A DNA stretch of 64,000 bases from an uncultured Collinsella sp. (GCA_958353395.1 CATWSG010000009.1:1-64000), one strand, 5' to 3'; shown: positions 42,271-51,882, counted from the stretch's first letter. A program made the numbers and translations. Notes: a model not told the origin generated them from the letters alone.

Positions 42271-44759
42271 CTATTCGCTGTCGTCCCCAACGTTTTCGCG
42301 GTCATTGGCAAGCATCGCCGCGCCGGCGACCGTTGTCGCCACGGCGGCGGCAGCGAGCCCGGCGGCAACGCCAGAGCCGTCGCCCGTGTCGGCGAGTTTT
42401 CCGGTCGAGCCCTTGCTCTTGTTGCCGCCGCCGTTCTTGTCGGCGCCGTCTGCGTTGGAACCCGTGCCGCTACCGGTGCCGCCTGCACTGCCCGAGGCCG
42501 CTACGGTAAAGCTTGCGGCTCCATCGCTGGCGAGCGTGTAGTTTTGCGCCGCGTCGCCCAACAGACCTTTCGCACGCACCCAATACGTCCCCGCGGCAAA
42601 TGCCTCGCCCTCGGCCATTGCCGTGCCCGGAGCGCCGTCCGCGTCGTGCACAAACTCGAGCTGGGCGGTGCAGGCGTCGGTTTCGAGCTTGCCCTCGAGT
42701 GATGCCGCAATCTTGGCGCGCACGTCTTCGCCGGCCTTAAGGCCTTCGAGTCCCTCAAAATGGGGCGTCAGCGCGAACGGATCGATATCGATGGGCACGA
42801 AGCCCTGCAGTCCTGTAGCGGTCTCGTTGCCCAGGGCGTCGACATCCACGTATTCGATGGCAAACGCGCTGCCAGAAGCGGCCACGTTGAGTACGTTGCT
42901 GCTGTTAACGAGGCGGAAACGGCCCTCGCCAACGGTCTTGCCATCCTGGAATGAGGCATCGCTCAGCGAGTCGCCGTACGTCATGCGCATGCGGGTCGGG
43001 AGATAGTACGGGAGATAGTACGAAGCCGTCTGCTTGTGCTCCGTATCGTAATTGCGCTGATAGATGCTCCGGGCCAGCGCCGCATCAACAAAGTCGGATG
43101 CGATGATGCCAATGTGCTTGAGGTAATCTGACTTTGTATCCTCAATGCCGCTGGGATTGATGTACGGGCTCTTATACAGATGCTCGTTGACTACTCGTGC
43201 CGAGGTAAAAGGATTGCCTCCGTGCGACAAGCCCGTGCAGCTGGTGTAGTTGATAGACCAGCAACGCTCCAGGACTTTCTCCTTGGCCCTGTTATCGTCC
43301 TCGACATCTACCTCGTTGCGCGTGCGCCCGGACGTTTCCTTCAGCGCATTATCGACCCAGCTGAGCTTGTCGGTTCCCGTGAGTTTGTACTTGTCCTGGG
43401 CGTATACCTTGGTGCAATAGGGCTCTTTGTCGCCTGTTTCCCCCGCGGCTTCAAAGCCCCGCGCGTCTTGGACGAGACACATAGTGGCGCTGTCGGAGTG
43501 AGCCTTGATCTTGTCATCCCATTCGGTGAGGTCGAGTCCCCACGTGTGGCCGCTTACGCTGTCGCCGGCGAGTCCAAATCGACGTAACAGGACGATTTTT
43601 CCGCGCACCTCGCCCAGTGTGGGAACGCGGCTCGACGTATAGAACAGTTTGGGGTTATCGGCCATAACCTTGGCGAAGGCCGTCGTTATGCTTTCGTCGG
43701 TAGCCTCATCGTTGCCGCGCGATGCGAGCATGATGAGCGCTTCTGACGGGTTTTCGTTCAAAAACGTTTTGAAGTACCCGATGACATCGGAGAGATGCAG
43801 ATAGTTCCCGTCTTTTTTGAGTAGGTAGAAAATCCCGTGGTCGATGCCGGGGTCATCGCCCTTTCCGAGCCGGATATCAAAATAGCGAATGCCTTCGAGC
43901 AACTGCGTGGGAATGTAATCCTGCTGGCATTTTACTTGCGAGGATTGGGGCTCAGTGTCGTTGTCCACGCTACAGGTGCCCGAATCGTGCGTACCCGGGA
44001 TGCTCAGCTCGTCGAGGAACTTGTTGTCGTCGACGTATTTCATCCAACATGGCCCATCGACGTAGCTGCTGTACGTGATCCAGTCGAGGCTGCTAACCGT
44101 GGCATCGTTCTTTTTCATGTCGTAACCGATAAGTTCGAGCTCCCACGGAATGCTCTTACTCTTATGGCAGATCTTATTGTTGTCCTGGTCTTCGCCGTTC
44201 GATTCTATTGTCAGGTACTTAATGTCTTTTTTCTCGGTTTCTTTCTCGACCGTGCGGTCTCGGATGATATAGGTTCCGTTTGATTGCCGCTCGAACGCAA
44301 AAGAGCGGCTGGGCTTGCCGTCATGCTCGCCACTCCATACGTGGATGACCTTTCCGTCTTTGTCCGAGTCGCCATCGACCGACCAAATGCTGTAGCCCGT
44401 CTTTTTATGCTCTTCGAAATTGAGCAAGGTGCGGATAGCATACCAGTTTGTATCGTCATTCTTGGTCGTTACGTTCTCAAGGATGAGCTTGCTGGACGTG
44501 CCGTCATTAAACAGATGGCAGACGTTGCCGATGACGTTGCCGTCTTCGTTAACGCTTGCGGTACGAAAATAGCCCGCGGGCGAAGGCGAATGACGAAATT
44601 GTCGAGGCTGACTGCTGGCCCGGCCGTGCCGTCCGCAAAGGCTGCCCGCGGGCTAATGCCCAATGCCGCGGTTTCGGGCAGGCTTGCAAGTGGCGACAAC
44701 GCCGCGAGTCCAAGGCCCAACGTAAATGCTCGGCGGCTGATGGCGTGGTGTTCGGTCAT
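42271..44759 (-). pseudogene. Frameshifted Tat-exported PI-PLC-like surface protein
   Basis: Two overlapping frames form one gene. The first (ATG at 44759 after GGAGAAGTT) gives a twin-arginine signal peptide, SRRAFTLGLGLAALSPLAS, and SLDNFVIRL. The second reads on as GYFRTASVNEDGNVIGN and contains the PI-PLC X-type domain (ELSIPGTHDSGT, with the catalytic His; IRYFDIRLGKGDD), a C-terminal Gly/Ser linker, an LADTG sortase-like motif, a membrane helix and a charged tail. The frame changes around 44575-44600; total length fits one missing base. The second frame has no good start (TTG at 44427). PI-PLC-like enzymes cleave phosphatidylinositol or GPI anchors. It could be a decayed gene, a phase-variable state or a sequencing error. 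Confidence 0.75.
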
Positions 44760-45064
44760 AACTTCTCCATTCGCAGAGTGCGGTTATGCGATAGTTTTGG
44801 TCACTATACTGCTCAGATGTTTAAAGATGCTGGTTTAATTGCCTGCGCGGCACAATAAATCGGCGGGCGGACGTGTTGGGGCGTTTGTCGTTTTCGTACT
44901 GATGCCACATTTGGGGCGGTTCCGACGTCCGGCATCCTCGCGTTCGTCGGCTACAGGCATAAGAAAGGGAGGGTCGGTTTACCGGCCCTCCCTGGGTACG
45001 AAGCACTGGGGTACCGTCGCTTGTTTGCACTGCGACCGTGTTTTCCGTTGCACTCGCCAGTCGC
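44760..45064. other. Intergenic region, mostly featureless
   Basis: These 305 bases hold the start region of the PI-PLC-like gene (right of 44760) and the terminator of the lipoprotein gene at 44967-44992. I see nothing else convincing. Confidence 0.5.
44967..44992 (-). terminator. Terminator of the lipoprotein gene
   Basis: Read leftward, GGAGGGCCGGT and ACCGACCCTCC pair around two bases and are followed by CTTTCTT. It lies about 75 bases after the lipoprotein stop. Confidence 0.65.
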
Positions 45065-45658
45065 TTAGCGCTTGATCTCGATATCGTCGAGCTTGACGTC
45101 CATGGCCTCGGTCTTGGCCTCGGCGATGTCGTCGGCAAATTCCAGAGACTTCATCATGGTCTCGACGGCGTCCTTGTGCTCCTCGACGTTGTCGATACGC
45201 ACATACACACTGCCCCCGTCAACGTCGGTGAAGTATTCGGTCGTTACGCCGCCCGAGTGCGTGAAGTAGGCACTGCGCCAGGTCTTGCCGTTGTACTTAA
45301 CGGAATCGCCCTCGGTCCATCCGGAGTTGGCCTTCCACTTTGCCTCGTAGTCGAACAGCTCGTCGGCGTTCTTGTCAGAGTCGAAGACAGGGATGAAGCG
45401 ATCGCTGGCGTGCTCGCTCTCGGTGAACTTAAACTGGGCCCTGTCGGCGGTGTCGCCTGCGACGTCGGTGATCTCGACGCCCTCGGGGACCTCGACCTTA
45501 AACCAAATGAAGTCGGTCCTCATATCCACGGCTGGCTTTTCTGCTCCACCGCCACCGCCACTTCCGGTAGCGCCGCCGCTGCCACCGCAGCCCACCAGGG
45601 CAACTGCGGCAAAGAGGCTTATGCAGAGGGTGAGAATCGCAAAGGCCTTCTTTTTCAT
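45065..45658 (-). CDS. Lipoprotein of unknown function
   Basis: A 197-residue secreted protein with a type II signal peptide: KKK, a hydrophobic core and the lipobox VALVGC (Cys24). A Gly/Ser linker follows. The mature part is an acidic alpha-beta domain (TDFIWFKVEVPEGVEITDVAGD; SVYVRIDNVEEHKDAVETMMKSLEF) that I cannot assign to a family. GAGGAGGACACGACC precedes the ATG. It is a single gene. An inverted motif GGGCCATGTGTCCC lies about 75 bases upstream. Confidence 0.75.
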   Translation of the reverse strand: MKKKAFAILTLCISLFAAVALVGCGGSGGATGSGGGGGAEKPAVDMRTDFIWFKVEVPEGVEITDVAGDTADRAQFKFTESEHASDRFIPVFDSDKNADELFDYEAKWKANSGWTEGDSVKYNGKTWRSAYFTHSGGVTTEYFTDVDGGSVYVRIDNVEEHKDAVETMMKSLEFADDIAEAKTEAMDVKLDDIEIKR

Positions 45659-46118
45659 GGTCGTGTCCTCCTCGATCTGTAACCGCCCATGGATTACCTG
45701 CCTTTACTGTACGCGTGGACGGCTCGCTAGGGTGGGCCATGTGTCCCATTCTGAGGGCCGGATTTGCGCCGTTAAGTGGCAATATGCACGGGTCCAAAAG
45801 AGGGGAGGGCCGGTGCTGTCGGCTCTCCCCGGGGTGAGGTGTCCGTTGTTTTAAAGGGGCGCGTGTACGCGGGCGTTGCCCCAACAGGTTCCTTGTTTAT
45901 AGATATGCCCCAGTTTGTGACGTCCGGAAGTCCCGAAAGGCGGGCCATGTTTCCCATGTTTGCGGTGCCGACGCCTATCGTTCGTCATAGAAATCCGCGA
46001 TGACCAGGTGCGCTGACGCTTATGTACTTATGGGCTAGACTATGCACCATTATGTGATCGATGCGGTCGGTCGGTGGTTGCCGCCCGACCGATGTATATG
46101 ACTTGAAGGTGCATGCGT
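45659..46118. promoter_or_regulatory. Intergenic region between the lipoprotein and fchA
   Basis: The region holds GTGGGCCATGTGTCCCATT (45732 on) and a similar GCGGGCCATGTTTCCCATG (45940 on), a GGGGAG-rich hairpin near 45804-45832 that on the minus strand is followed by CTCTTTT, and an inverted repeat CGGTCGG/CCGACCG (46067-46095) in the fchA leader. TAGACT at 46035 may be the fchA -10 box. No coding sequence is supported. Confidence 0.4.
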
Positions 46119-46751
46119 ATGAGCCAAGAGATGATGGACAAGACCTGCCGCGGGTTTGCCGAGGCGCTGGCCGCGCGCGAGCCGGTTCCCGGTGGTGGCA
46201 GCGCGAGCGCTTTTGTGGGCGCGCTGGGCGCCTCGCTGTGCGGAATGGTTGCCCGCTACGGTGCGACCAATCCCGCGCTTGCTGATCGTGCGGATGACCT
46301 GACGCGCGCGTTTGCTCAGGCTGATGAGCTGTCCCAGGAGCTTGTCGAGTTGGTTGCCGAGGACGTTCGTGCCTACGGGCAGGTGTCCGCGGCGTACGGT
46401 ATTCCGCGTGACGATCCGGCTCGAGCGACCGCGATTCAGGATGCGCTGCATGTGGCCGCTATGCCGCCGTATCGCATTATGGATGCCTGCGGGCGTGCGC
46501 TGGCGCTGCTCGAGGACATGGCCGACAAGGGCTCGCGTCAGCTGCTGTCCGATGTGGCGTGCGGCGCCGTGTTCTGCCGTGCTGCTATGCAGGGCGCGAG
46601 TTTGACGCTCTTTGCGAACACCACGTCTATGAAGGATCGCGCTCGTGCTGAGGAGCTTGAGACGGCGTGTGATGAGTTGCTCGACACATGGTTGCCGCGC
46701 GCCGATGCGCTGGCGCGTCGCGCCTCCGACGCTGCAAGGAAGAGAGGATAG
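46119..46751 (+). CDS. fchA: Formiminotetrahydrofolate cyclodeaminase
   Basis: A helical enzyme of 210 residues that releases ammonia from 5-formimino-THF to give 5,10-methenyl-THF. The family signature PVPGGGSASAFVGALGASL lies near residue 21, with GMVARYG after it. In several anaerobes FchA also acts as methenyl-THF cyclohydrolase. It is followed after two bases by folD, which uses the product, so the two are an operon for one-carbon folates. The start may be the ATG at 46113 or at 46119; the second is better placed to GAAGGTG. Confidence 0.88.
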   Translation: MSQEMMDKTCRGFAEALAAREPVPGGGSASAFVGALGASLCGMVARYGATNPALADRADDLTRAFAQADELSQELVELVAEDVRAYGQVSAAYGIPRDDPARATAIQDALHVAAMPPYRIMDACGRALALLEDMADKGSRQLLSDVACGAVFCRAAMQGASLTLFANTTSMKDRARAEELETACDELLDTWLPRADALARRASDAARKRG

Positions 46752-46753
46752 CC

Positions 46754-47608
46754 ATGGCTGAACTGCTGAAGGGTGCTCCCGTTGCTCGCGCTTTGACTGA
46801 GGAACTTGCTGCTCGCTGCGCAGCCCTGCGCGAGCGGGGCGTTGTTCCGACGTTGGCTATCGTGCGTGTAGGTGAACGCGAGGACGACCTATCCTACGAG
46901 CGCGGTGCGCTCAAGCGCTGCGAAAAAGTGGGGATTGAGGCTCGTCGCGTTTTGCTTTCTGCCGATGTTTCGCAGGACGAGCTGTTGACGGCCATCGAGG
47001 ACATCAATACCGATTCGGCTGTTCATGGCTGCCTGATGTTCCGCCCGCTGCCCGTCGGCCTTGACGAGAATGCCGTCGCCGCAGCGCTCGATCCCGCCAA
47101 GGACGTTGACTCCATGACGCCGTTTTCGCTGCTTACCACGCTTTCGGGGCGCGGCGAGGGTTTTGCTCCCTGCACGGCCGAGGCAGTGTTAGCGTTGCTG
47201 GATCATTACGGCGTTGAGCTGGATGGAGCTAAGGTTGCTGTGGTCGGGCGCTCGCTGGTGATCGGGCGTCCTGTTGCCGTCATGCTTACGGCGCGCAATG
47301 CCACAGTGACGACGTGCCATACGCATACGCGCGACCTTGCTGCCGAGTGCCGTGCTGCCGACATTGTGGTTGCCGCCGTTGGACGCGCGCGTACGATTGG
47401 CGTGGATGCCGTTCGCGAGGACCAGACGATCATTGATGTGGGCATTAACTGGGATGAGGACGCTGGCAAGCTGGTCGGGGACGTCGATTTTGATGCTGTG
47501 GAGCCGGTTGTTGGTGCCATCACCCCCGTGCCGGGCGGCGTGGGAGCTGTGACGACGGCGATCCTCGCCAAACACGTGATCGAAGCGGCCGAGCGCGCAT
47601 TGAAATAG
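46754..47608 (+). CDS. folD: Methylene-THF dehydrogenase / methenyl-THF cyclohydrolase FolD
   Basis: A 284-residue bifunctional enzyme that links 5,10-methylene-, methenyl- and 10-formyl-THF. The catalytic Tyr and Lys are in SYERGALKRCEKVGIEA (about residue 45), DPAKDVDSMTPF and the dinucleotide loop VVGRSLVIGRPVAVML (about 160) are typical, and PVPGGVGAVTTAIL ends the protein. The usual YVxxK reads SYERGALKR, one of the few differences. The ATG at 46754 follows AGAGAGGA in the end of fchA. Confidence 0.93.
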   Translation: MAELLKGAPVARALTEELAARCAALRERGVVPTLAIVRVGEREDDLSYERGALKRCEKVGIEARRVLLSADVSQDELLTAIEDINTDSAVHGCLMFRPLPVGLDENAVAAALDPAKDVDSMTPFSLLTTLSGRGEGFAPCTAEAVLALLDHYGVELDGAKVAVVGRSLVIGRPVAVMLTARNATVTTCHTHTRDLAAECRAADIVVAAVGRARTIGVDAVREDQTIIDVGINWDEDAGKLVGDVDFDAVEPVVGAITPVPGGVGAVTTAILAKHVIEAAERALK

Positions 47609-47720
47609 GCATTTTTGCACACAGGGGCCCCGAGGGGTCCTGAAGGGTTGCGGTTTCGCCCTTTCTGCGCCGAAGCGATACACTGTTGCCGTTTGATTTC
47701 TTCGCTCAAGGAGGATGCGC

Positions 47721-49244
47721 ATGCCGTGCACAACGATTCTGGTCGGTAAGAACGCAAGCTACGACGGGTCGACCCTGGTCGCCCGCAACGAGGACTCGTC
47801 CAACGGGGTGTTTGAGCCCAAGCGTATGCGCGTGGTGCATCCCGACGAGCAGCCGCGCGTCTACACGAGCGTCTTGAGTCACCTGACCGTTGAACTGCCC
47901 GATAACCCCATGCGCTACACGAGCGTCCCCGATGTTGTCCCGGGCCACGGCATCTGGGCCGAGGCCGGTTTCAACGAGCTCAATGTGGGCATGTCCGCAA
48001 CCGAGACGCTCACCACCAACGAGCGCGTCCGCGGCGCCGATCCACTTGTGGACTACGTACCCGCCAAGGGTAACGAGGGCGAGGACGGCTATGTGCCTGC
48101 GCAGCCCGGCGGTCTGGGCGAGGAGGACATGGTGACCCTGGTGCTGCCGTACGCCAAGTCTGCCCGCGACGGTGTGCGCATTCTGGGCGACCTGCTCGAG
48201 CGTTACGGTACCTACGAGAACAACGGCATCGCCTTTAGTGACGTTGACGAGATCTGGTGGCTCGAGACCATCGGCGGCCACCACTGGATCGCCAAGCGCG
48301 TGCCCGACGACGCCTATGTGACCATGCCCAACCAGCTGGGTATCGACAGCTTTGACCTGGATGACGCCGAGGGCGCCCAGGCCGACCATATGTGCTCCGC
48401 CGACTTGCGCGCCTGGATGGCCGAGTGGCATCTGGACCTGACGCTGGGTGTTAAGGGCGACGGTCCCGCCGCGGTCTTTAACCCGCGCGAGGCCTTTGGC
48501 TCGCACAGCGACAGCGATCACGTCTACAACACGCCGCGCGCCTGGTACATGCAGCGCTGCCTCAATCCCAGCGATGTGTGGGACGGTCCCGAGGCCGACT
48601 ACACGCCCGAGAGCGACGATATCCCCTGGAGCCGCGTGCCCGAGCGCAAGGTGACCATCGAGGACATTAAGTACGTACTCTCGAGCCACTACCAGGGCAC
48701 GGAGTACGACTGCTACGGCAGCAAGGGCACGCCCGCTACGCGTGGCGCCTATCGCCCCATCGGCATCAACCGCAACAGCCAGCTCGCCGTGCTGCAGCTG
48801 CGCCCCTATGCGCAGCCGGCCTATCGCGCCGTGCAGTGGATGGCGTTTGGCTCCAACTCGTTTAACGCGCTGGTTCCGCTGTACGCCAACGTCGAGACCA
48901 TGCCCGAGTACTATGCCGACACGCAGGCTCGCGTAACGTCCGAAAACTTCTACTGGGCCAACCGCCTGATCGGCGCCCTGGCCGACGTCCGTTTCCATGA
49001 GTGCGGCCGCGCTGTGGAGGACTATCAGGAGAAGGTCGGTGGCATGGGTCACAAGCAGATCCATGACGTCGACGCTGCCGTAGCCGCTCTGCCCGAGGCC
49101 GAGGTGCCTTCCGAGCTTGCACGCGCCAACGAGGCCTTTGCCGAGCGTGTTCGCGTGGAGACCGATGCCCTGCTGGGCAAGGTGCTCTTCACCACGAGCT
49201 GCGCCATGAAGAACTCTTTCGCGATGAACGACAACGTGAGGTAG
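47721..49244 (+). CDS. Family C69 dipeptidase (PepD-like)
   Basis: A 507-residue dipeptidase of the Ntn-hydrolase type. After removal of the first residues the new N-terminal cysteine (MPCTTILVGKNAS, Cys3) is the nucleophile. DGSTLVARNEDSSN and GFNELNVGMSATET follow as in PepD. Members cut a broad range of dipeptides in the cytoplasm. I chose the ATG at 47721, six bases after AAGGAGG, because it puts Cys at position 3; an ATG at 47715 overlaps the ribosome site. It is a single gene after the folate operon. Confidence 0.9.
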   Translation: MPCTTILVGKNASYDGSTLVARNEDSSNGVFEPKRMRVVHPDEQPRVYTSVLSHLTVELPDNPMRYTSVPDVVPGHGIWAEAGFNELNVGMSATETLTTNERVRGADPLVDYVPAKGNEGEDGYVPAQPGGLGEEDMVTLVLPYAKSARDGVRILGDLLERYGTYENNGIAFSDVDEIWWLETIGGHHWIAKRVPDDAYVTMPNQLGIDSFDLDDAEGAQADHMCSADLRAWMAEWHLDLTLGVKGDGPAAVFNPREAFGSHSDSDHVYNTPRAWYMQRCLNPSDVWDGPEADYTPESDDIPWSRVPERKVTIEDIKYVLSSHYQGTEYDCYGSKGTPATRGAYRPIGINRNSQLAVLQLRPYAQPAYRAVQWMAFGSNSFNALVPLYANVETMPEYYADTQARVTSENFYWANRLIGALADVRFHECGRAVEDYQEKVGGMGHKQIHDVDAAVAALPEAEVPSELARANEAFAERVRVETDALLGKVLFTTSCAMKNSFAMNDNVR

Positions 49245-49343
49245 GGATTTCTCGTCGATCGAATAGTGCTAAAACGCTTTGTCGCTTTCGCTCAATCTTG
49301 GGTACAAGAACGCCAATGCAGTTGTTTGTGATTGGAGACAACC

Positions 49344-49760
49344 ATGGTTATGAAACTCGATCAGCTTGTTAACGGCGCCATTAACGTGGGCTTTGGCGCT
49401 GCCGCCGTTGCTGTCGAAGGCGGCAAGAAGGTCCTCGACGACCTTAATACCAAGGGCGAGCAGGTTCGCAAGGACGCCGGCACCCCCGATATCGCCCGTA
49501 GCGTGTCCGACATGTTCGAGCAGGCCGGCGGCACCATCTCCGACCTGACCGAGCGTCTGGGCATGCAGGGCGAGACCGCGGCCCAACGCGTGCTCGACGA
49601 GCTCATTCTGGCTCGCGTCCGCGTTATGACCGCGCCCGAGCGCACGGCCTTCCTGGCTCATGTGCGCGACATCGTCGATTCGGTCGAGGACAACGTGACC
49701 TCGGTGCCCGTCGAGTCTGTTGAGGCCGACGATGCGAAGGATACCGAAGAGGCCGAGTAG
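49344..49760 (+). CDS. Small phasin-like helical protein
   Basis: A 138-residue mostly helical protein with a glycine- and alanine-rich start (INVGFGAAAVAVEGGKKVLDDL) and a long amphipathic helix resembling phasin-like or PHA-regulator-like proteins. The acidic tail (VEADDAKDTEEAE) is low in complexity. The ATG at 49344 follows TTGGAGA. The UbiB kinase gene starts eight bases after its stop, so they are one operon and probably act together; the phasin-like and UbiB pairing is known from other genomes, but the biochemical link is not clear. Confidence 0.65.
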   Translation: MVMKLDQLVNGAINVGFGAAAVAVEGGKKVLDDLNTKGEQVRKDAGTPDIARSVSDMFEQAGGTISDLTERLGMQGETAAQRVLDELILARVRVMTAPERTAFLAHVRDIVDSVEDNVTSVPVESVEADDAKDTEEAE

Positions 49761-49768
49761 CAGCGCAG

Positions 49769-51532
49769 ATGGCAGATTCCACCACCGATTACAACAATCT
49801 AGATCCTCTGGGTAACGAGGCGGCGGTTGTCGATGAGGTCGACGCTGCCGTCTCGGGCGCTCGCAAGAAGCCACGCGCTGTCGATATGGTGCCCGAGGAG
49901 CCCGACGCGATGGCACCGGACGAGGAATACCAGCTCACGCCGGCGGGTCGTCGCGAACGCATTGGGCAGATTGTTCGCCTGGTCAAAAAGTACCGCGTGT
50001 GGGATAACCTCACGCCGGTTCGTTTGCGCCGCCTGCTCGAGGAACTCGGCCCCATGTTCGTCAAGATGGGGCAGATTCTGGCCAACCGGTCCGAGATTCT
50101 GCCGCAACGCTTTTGCGACGAGCTGCGTCGTCTGCGCTCCGACGTGGAGCCGGTGCCGTACGAGGTGGTGCTTCGCTGCCTGGAGGAAGAATACGGCCTG
50201 CGCCTGGGGGAGATGTTCGATGCGATCGATCCCAATCCGCTTGGTAGCGCATCGCTCGCGCAGGTGCACCGCGCTCGTCTGGTGACGGGCGAGGACGTGG
50301 CCGTCAAGGTGCAGCGCCCCGGTGCGCAGCAGGTTATGGCACAGGACATCGATATCATCCGCTCGGTGGTGCGTATCGTTTCCAAGTTCGTCAACACCGA
50401 TCAATTCGTTGACCTGCACGGCGTAGTCGAGGAGCTGTGGACCTCGTTTCGCGAGGAGACCAACTTTTTGGCCGAGGCCAAAAACCTCAACGACTTCTAC
50501 GAGTTCCATAAGAGCGTTCATGGCGTGGCGTGCCCTAAATCCTATCTGGACCTGTGCACCGAGCACGTGGTGGTTATGGACTACGTCGACGGCATTTCGA
50601 TCGCCGATCCTGAACGCTTGGTGGCCGAGGGTTATGACTTGGAAAAGATCGGTGCCGCGATTGTCGAGGACTACTCGACGCAGGTGCTCGATGACGGCTT
50701 TTTCCATGCCGACCCGCATGCGGGAAACATCATTCTCAAGGACGGCATCGTCTACTTTATCGACTTGGGCATGGTCGGACGCATGTCGAGTCACGATCGC
50801 GGTATCGTCAAGGACATGATTTTTGCCGTGGCCGAGGGTGACGTGCCCAAGCTCAAGGATTCGCTCATGCGCTTCGCCGTGACGCGTGGCGACTCGGCCG
50901 AGCTTGACCATTCGGCCTTTTTGTCCGACTTGGACTTTATTGTTGCCGACTTTGCCGGGCTCGACCTTAAAGACCTGGATATCGGCGAGTTTTTGACTTC
51001 GCTGTTAAACCTCGCGCGCAAAAATGACGTTGAGCTGCCGAGCGTGGTGACAATGTTCGCCCGCGGCATGGTGACGCTCGAGGGCCTGTTGACCGAGTAC
51101 ATGCCCAACGTCAACATGATCCAGATCATCCAGACGCACATCAAAAACGAGAAGAGCACCTACGCCCGCATGCGCGAGATGAGCCGCGACTTTGCAGCGA
51201 GCAGTTATCGCGCGGCGAAGGGCTCGCTCGAGGCGGCCGAGTATCTGGGCTTGGCTTCGCGCATGCTCACACGCGGCCAGCTTAAGGTGAACACGCAGAT
51301 CATGAGCAGCGATAAGGCGCTGCGACAGCTGGGCGGAATTATCGACCGCATGTCGATGGCTATCGTGATCGCCGGTCTGTTTATCGGTTCGTCGGTGGTG
51401 TACTACGCGCGCATCGAACCGGTTGTCCTCGGCATTCCGGTCATCGGCTTCTTTGGCTACGTGAGCGCGCTGGTGCTGGCGCTTATGCTGGGCCGCGAGA
51501 TCTGGCGCAACAGCCACGGCGGCAAGCACTAG
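49769..51532 (+). CDS. ABC1/UbiB family atypical kinase
   Basis: A 587-residue membrane-linked protein kinase-like ATPase. Family motifs are KMGQILANRSEILP (about residue 98), the alanine-rich loop SASLAQVHRA (about 163), VAVKVQRPG (about 178), FHADPHAGNIIL (about 313) and VYFIDLGMVGRM (about 328). Two hydrophobic segments at the C-terminus (MAIVIAGLFIGSSVVYYA and a second from about 555) anchor it in the membrane. In aerobes UbiB supports ubiquinone synthesis; in this probable anaerobe the target must be another isoprenoid or lipid, which is inference. A short cytosolic N-terminal extension of 60 residues is acidic. Confidence 0.88.
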   Translation: MADSTTDYNNLDPLGNEAAVVDEVDAAVSGARKKPRAVDMVPEEPDAMAPDEEYQLTPAGRRERIGQIVRLVKKYRVWDNLTPVRLRRLLEELGPMFVKMGQILANRSEILPQRFCDELRRLRSDVEPVPYEVVLRCLEEEYGLRLGEMFDAIDPNPLGSASLAQVHRARLVTGEDVAVKVQRPGAQQVMAQDIDIIRSVVRIVSKFVNTDQFVDLHGVVEELWTSFREETNFLAEAKNLNDFYEFHKSVHGVACPKSYLDLCTEHVVVMDYVDGISIADPERLVAEGYDLEKIGAAIVEDYSTQVLDDGFFHADPHAGNIILKDGIVYFIDLGMVGRMSSHDRGIVKDMIFAVAEGDVPKLKDSLMRFAVTRGDSAELDHSAFLSDLDFIVADFAGLDLKDLDIGEFLTSLLNLARKNDVELPSVVTMFARGMVTLEGLLTEYMPNVNMIQIIQTHIKNEKSTYARMREMSRDFAASSYRAAKGSLEAAEYLGLASRMLTRGQLKVNTQIMSSDKALRQLGGIIDRMSMAIVIAGLFIGSSVVYYARIEPVVLGIPVIGFFGYVSALVLALMLGREIWRNSHGGKH

Positions 51533-51624
51533 AGGCTGCGACCGTCACCGCATTTTCCTTTCGCAAACAATAGCTTTTACCTTGGGCTTCGCCTGCGTGC
51601 GAGGCCCTTTTGCGTGATAGCATA

Positions 51625-51654
51625 TTGACGGTTTTAATCGATGGCCTAGATGGT
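51625..51654 (+). promoter_or_regulatory. Promoter of the riboswitch transcript
   Basis: TTGACG (51625-51630), a 16-base spacer and TAGATG (51647-51652) place a transcription start near 51660, just before the aptamer. Confidence 0.55.
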
Positions 51655-51815
51655 GGTGCGGAGACGCACGAATGCGCGGTTTTCCTGCGCGTTTGGGAGA
51701 ATCGGGGTGCAAGTCCCCGGCTGTACCAGTAACCGTAATTCCTCTTGGCTCGGGATGTTCGCGTCGCAGATCGGACGGCGCGCCTGAGCCGTTAAGGTTA
51801 AGTCGGATCGCCTCC
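51655..51815 (+). ncRNA. Cobalamin riboswitch aptamer
   Basis: The segment has the conserved core of the B12 aptamer: GGGAGAATCGGGGTGCAAG at 51695 on, then CCCCGGCTGTACCAGTAACC and GTAA, and the B12-box-like AAGTCGGATCGCC ending near 51812. Coenzyme B12 binding to such RNA lowers expression of the downstream gene. After it comes a hairpin (GCGGC...GCCGC, 51825-51852) and then the ribosome site GGAGGGAAGG before the ATG at 51883, so control of translation is more likely than termination. Confidence 0.88.
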
Positions 51816-51882
51816 CATCTTGCATGCGGCTGCGGCGTATGCCGCCGGTGTGCATAGGGCTCTGGAGGGAAGGGGGACCCCG

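Noticed and set aside
44575..44600. Programmed -1 frameshifting in the PI-PLC-like gene
   Set aside because: The frame relation fits -1, but I find no X-XXY-YYZ slippery heptamer in the overlap, so a one-base loss or sequence error is simpler.
45772..45957. A 61-codon minus-strand frame between the lipoprotein and fchA
   Set aside because: No ribosome site, no motif and it covers hairpins; treated as noncoding.
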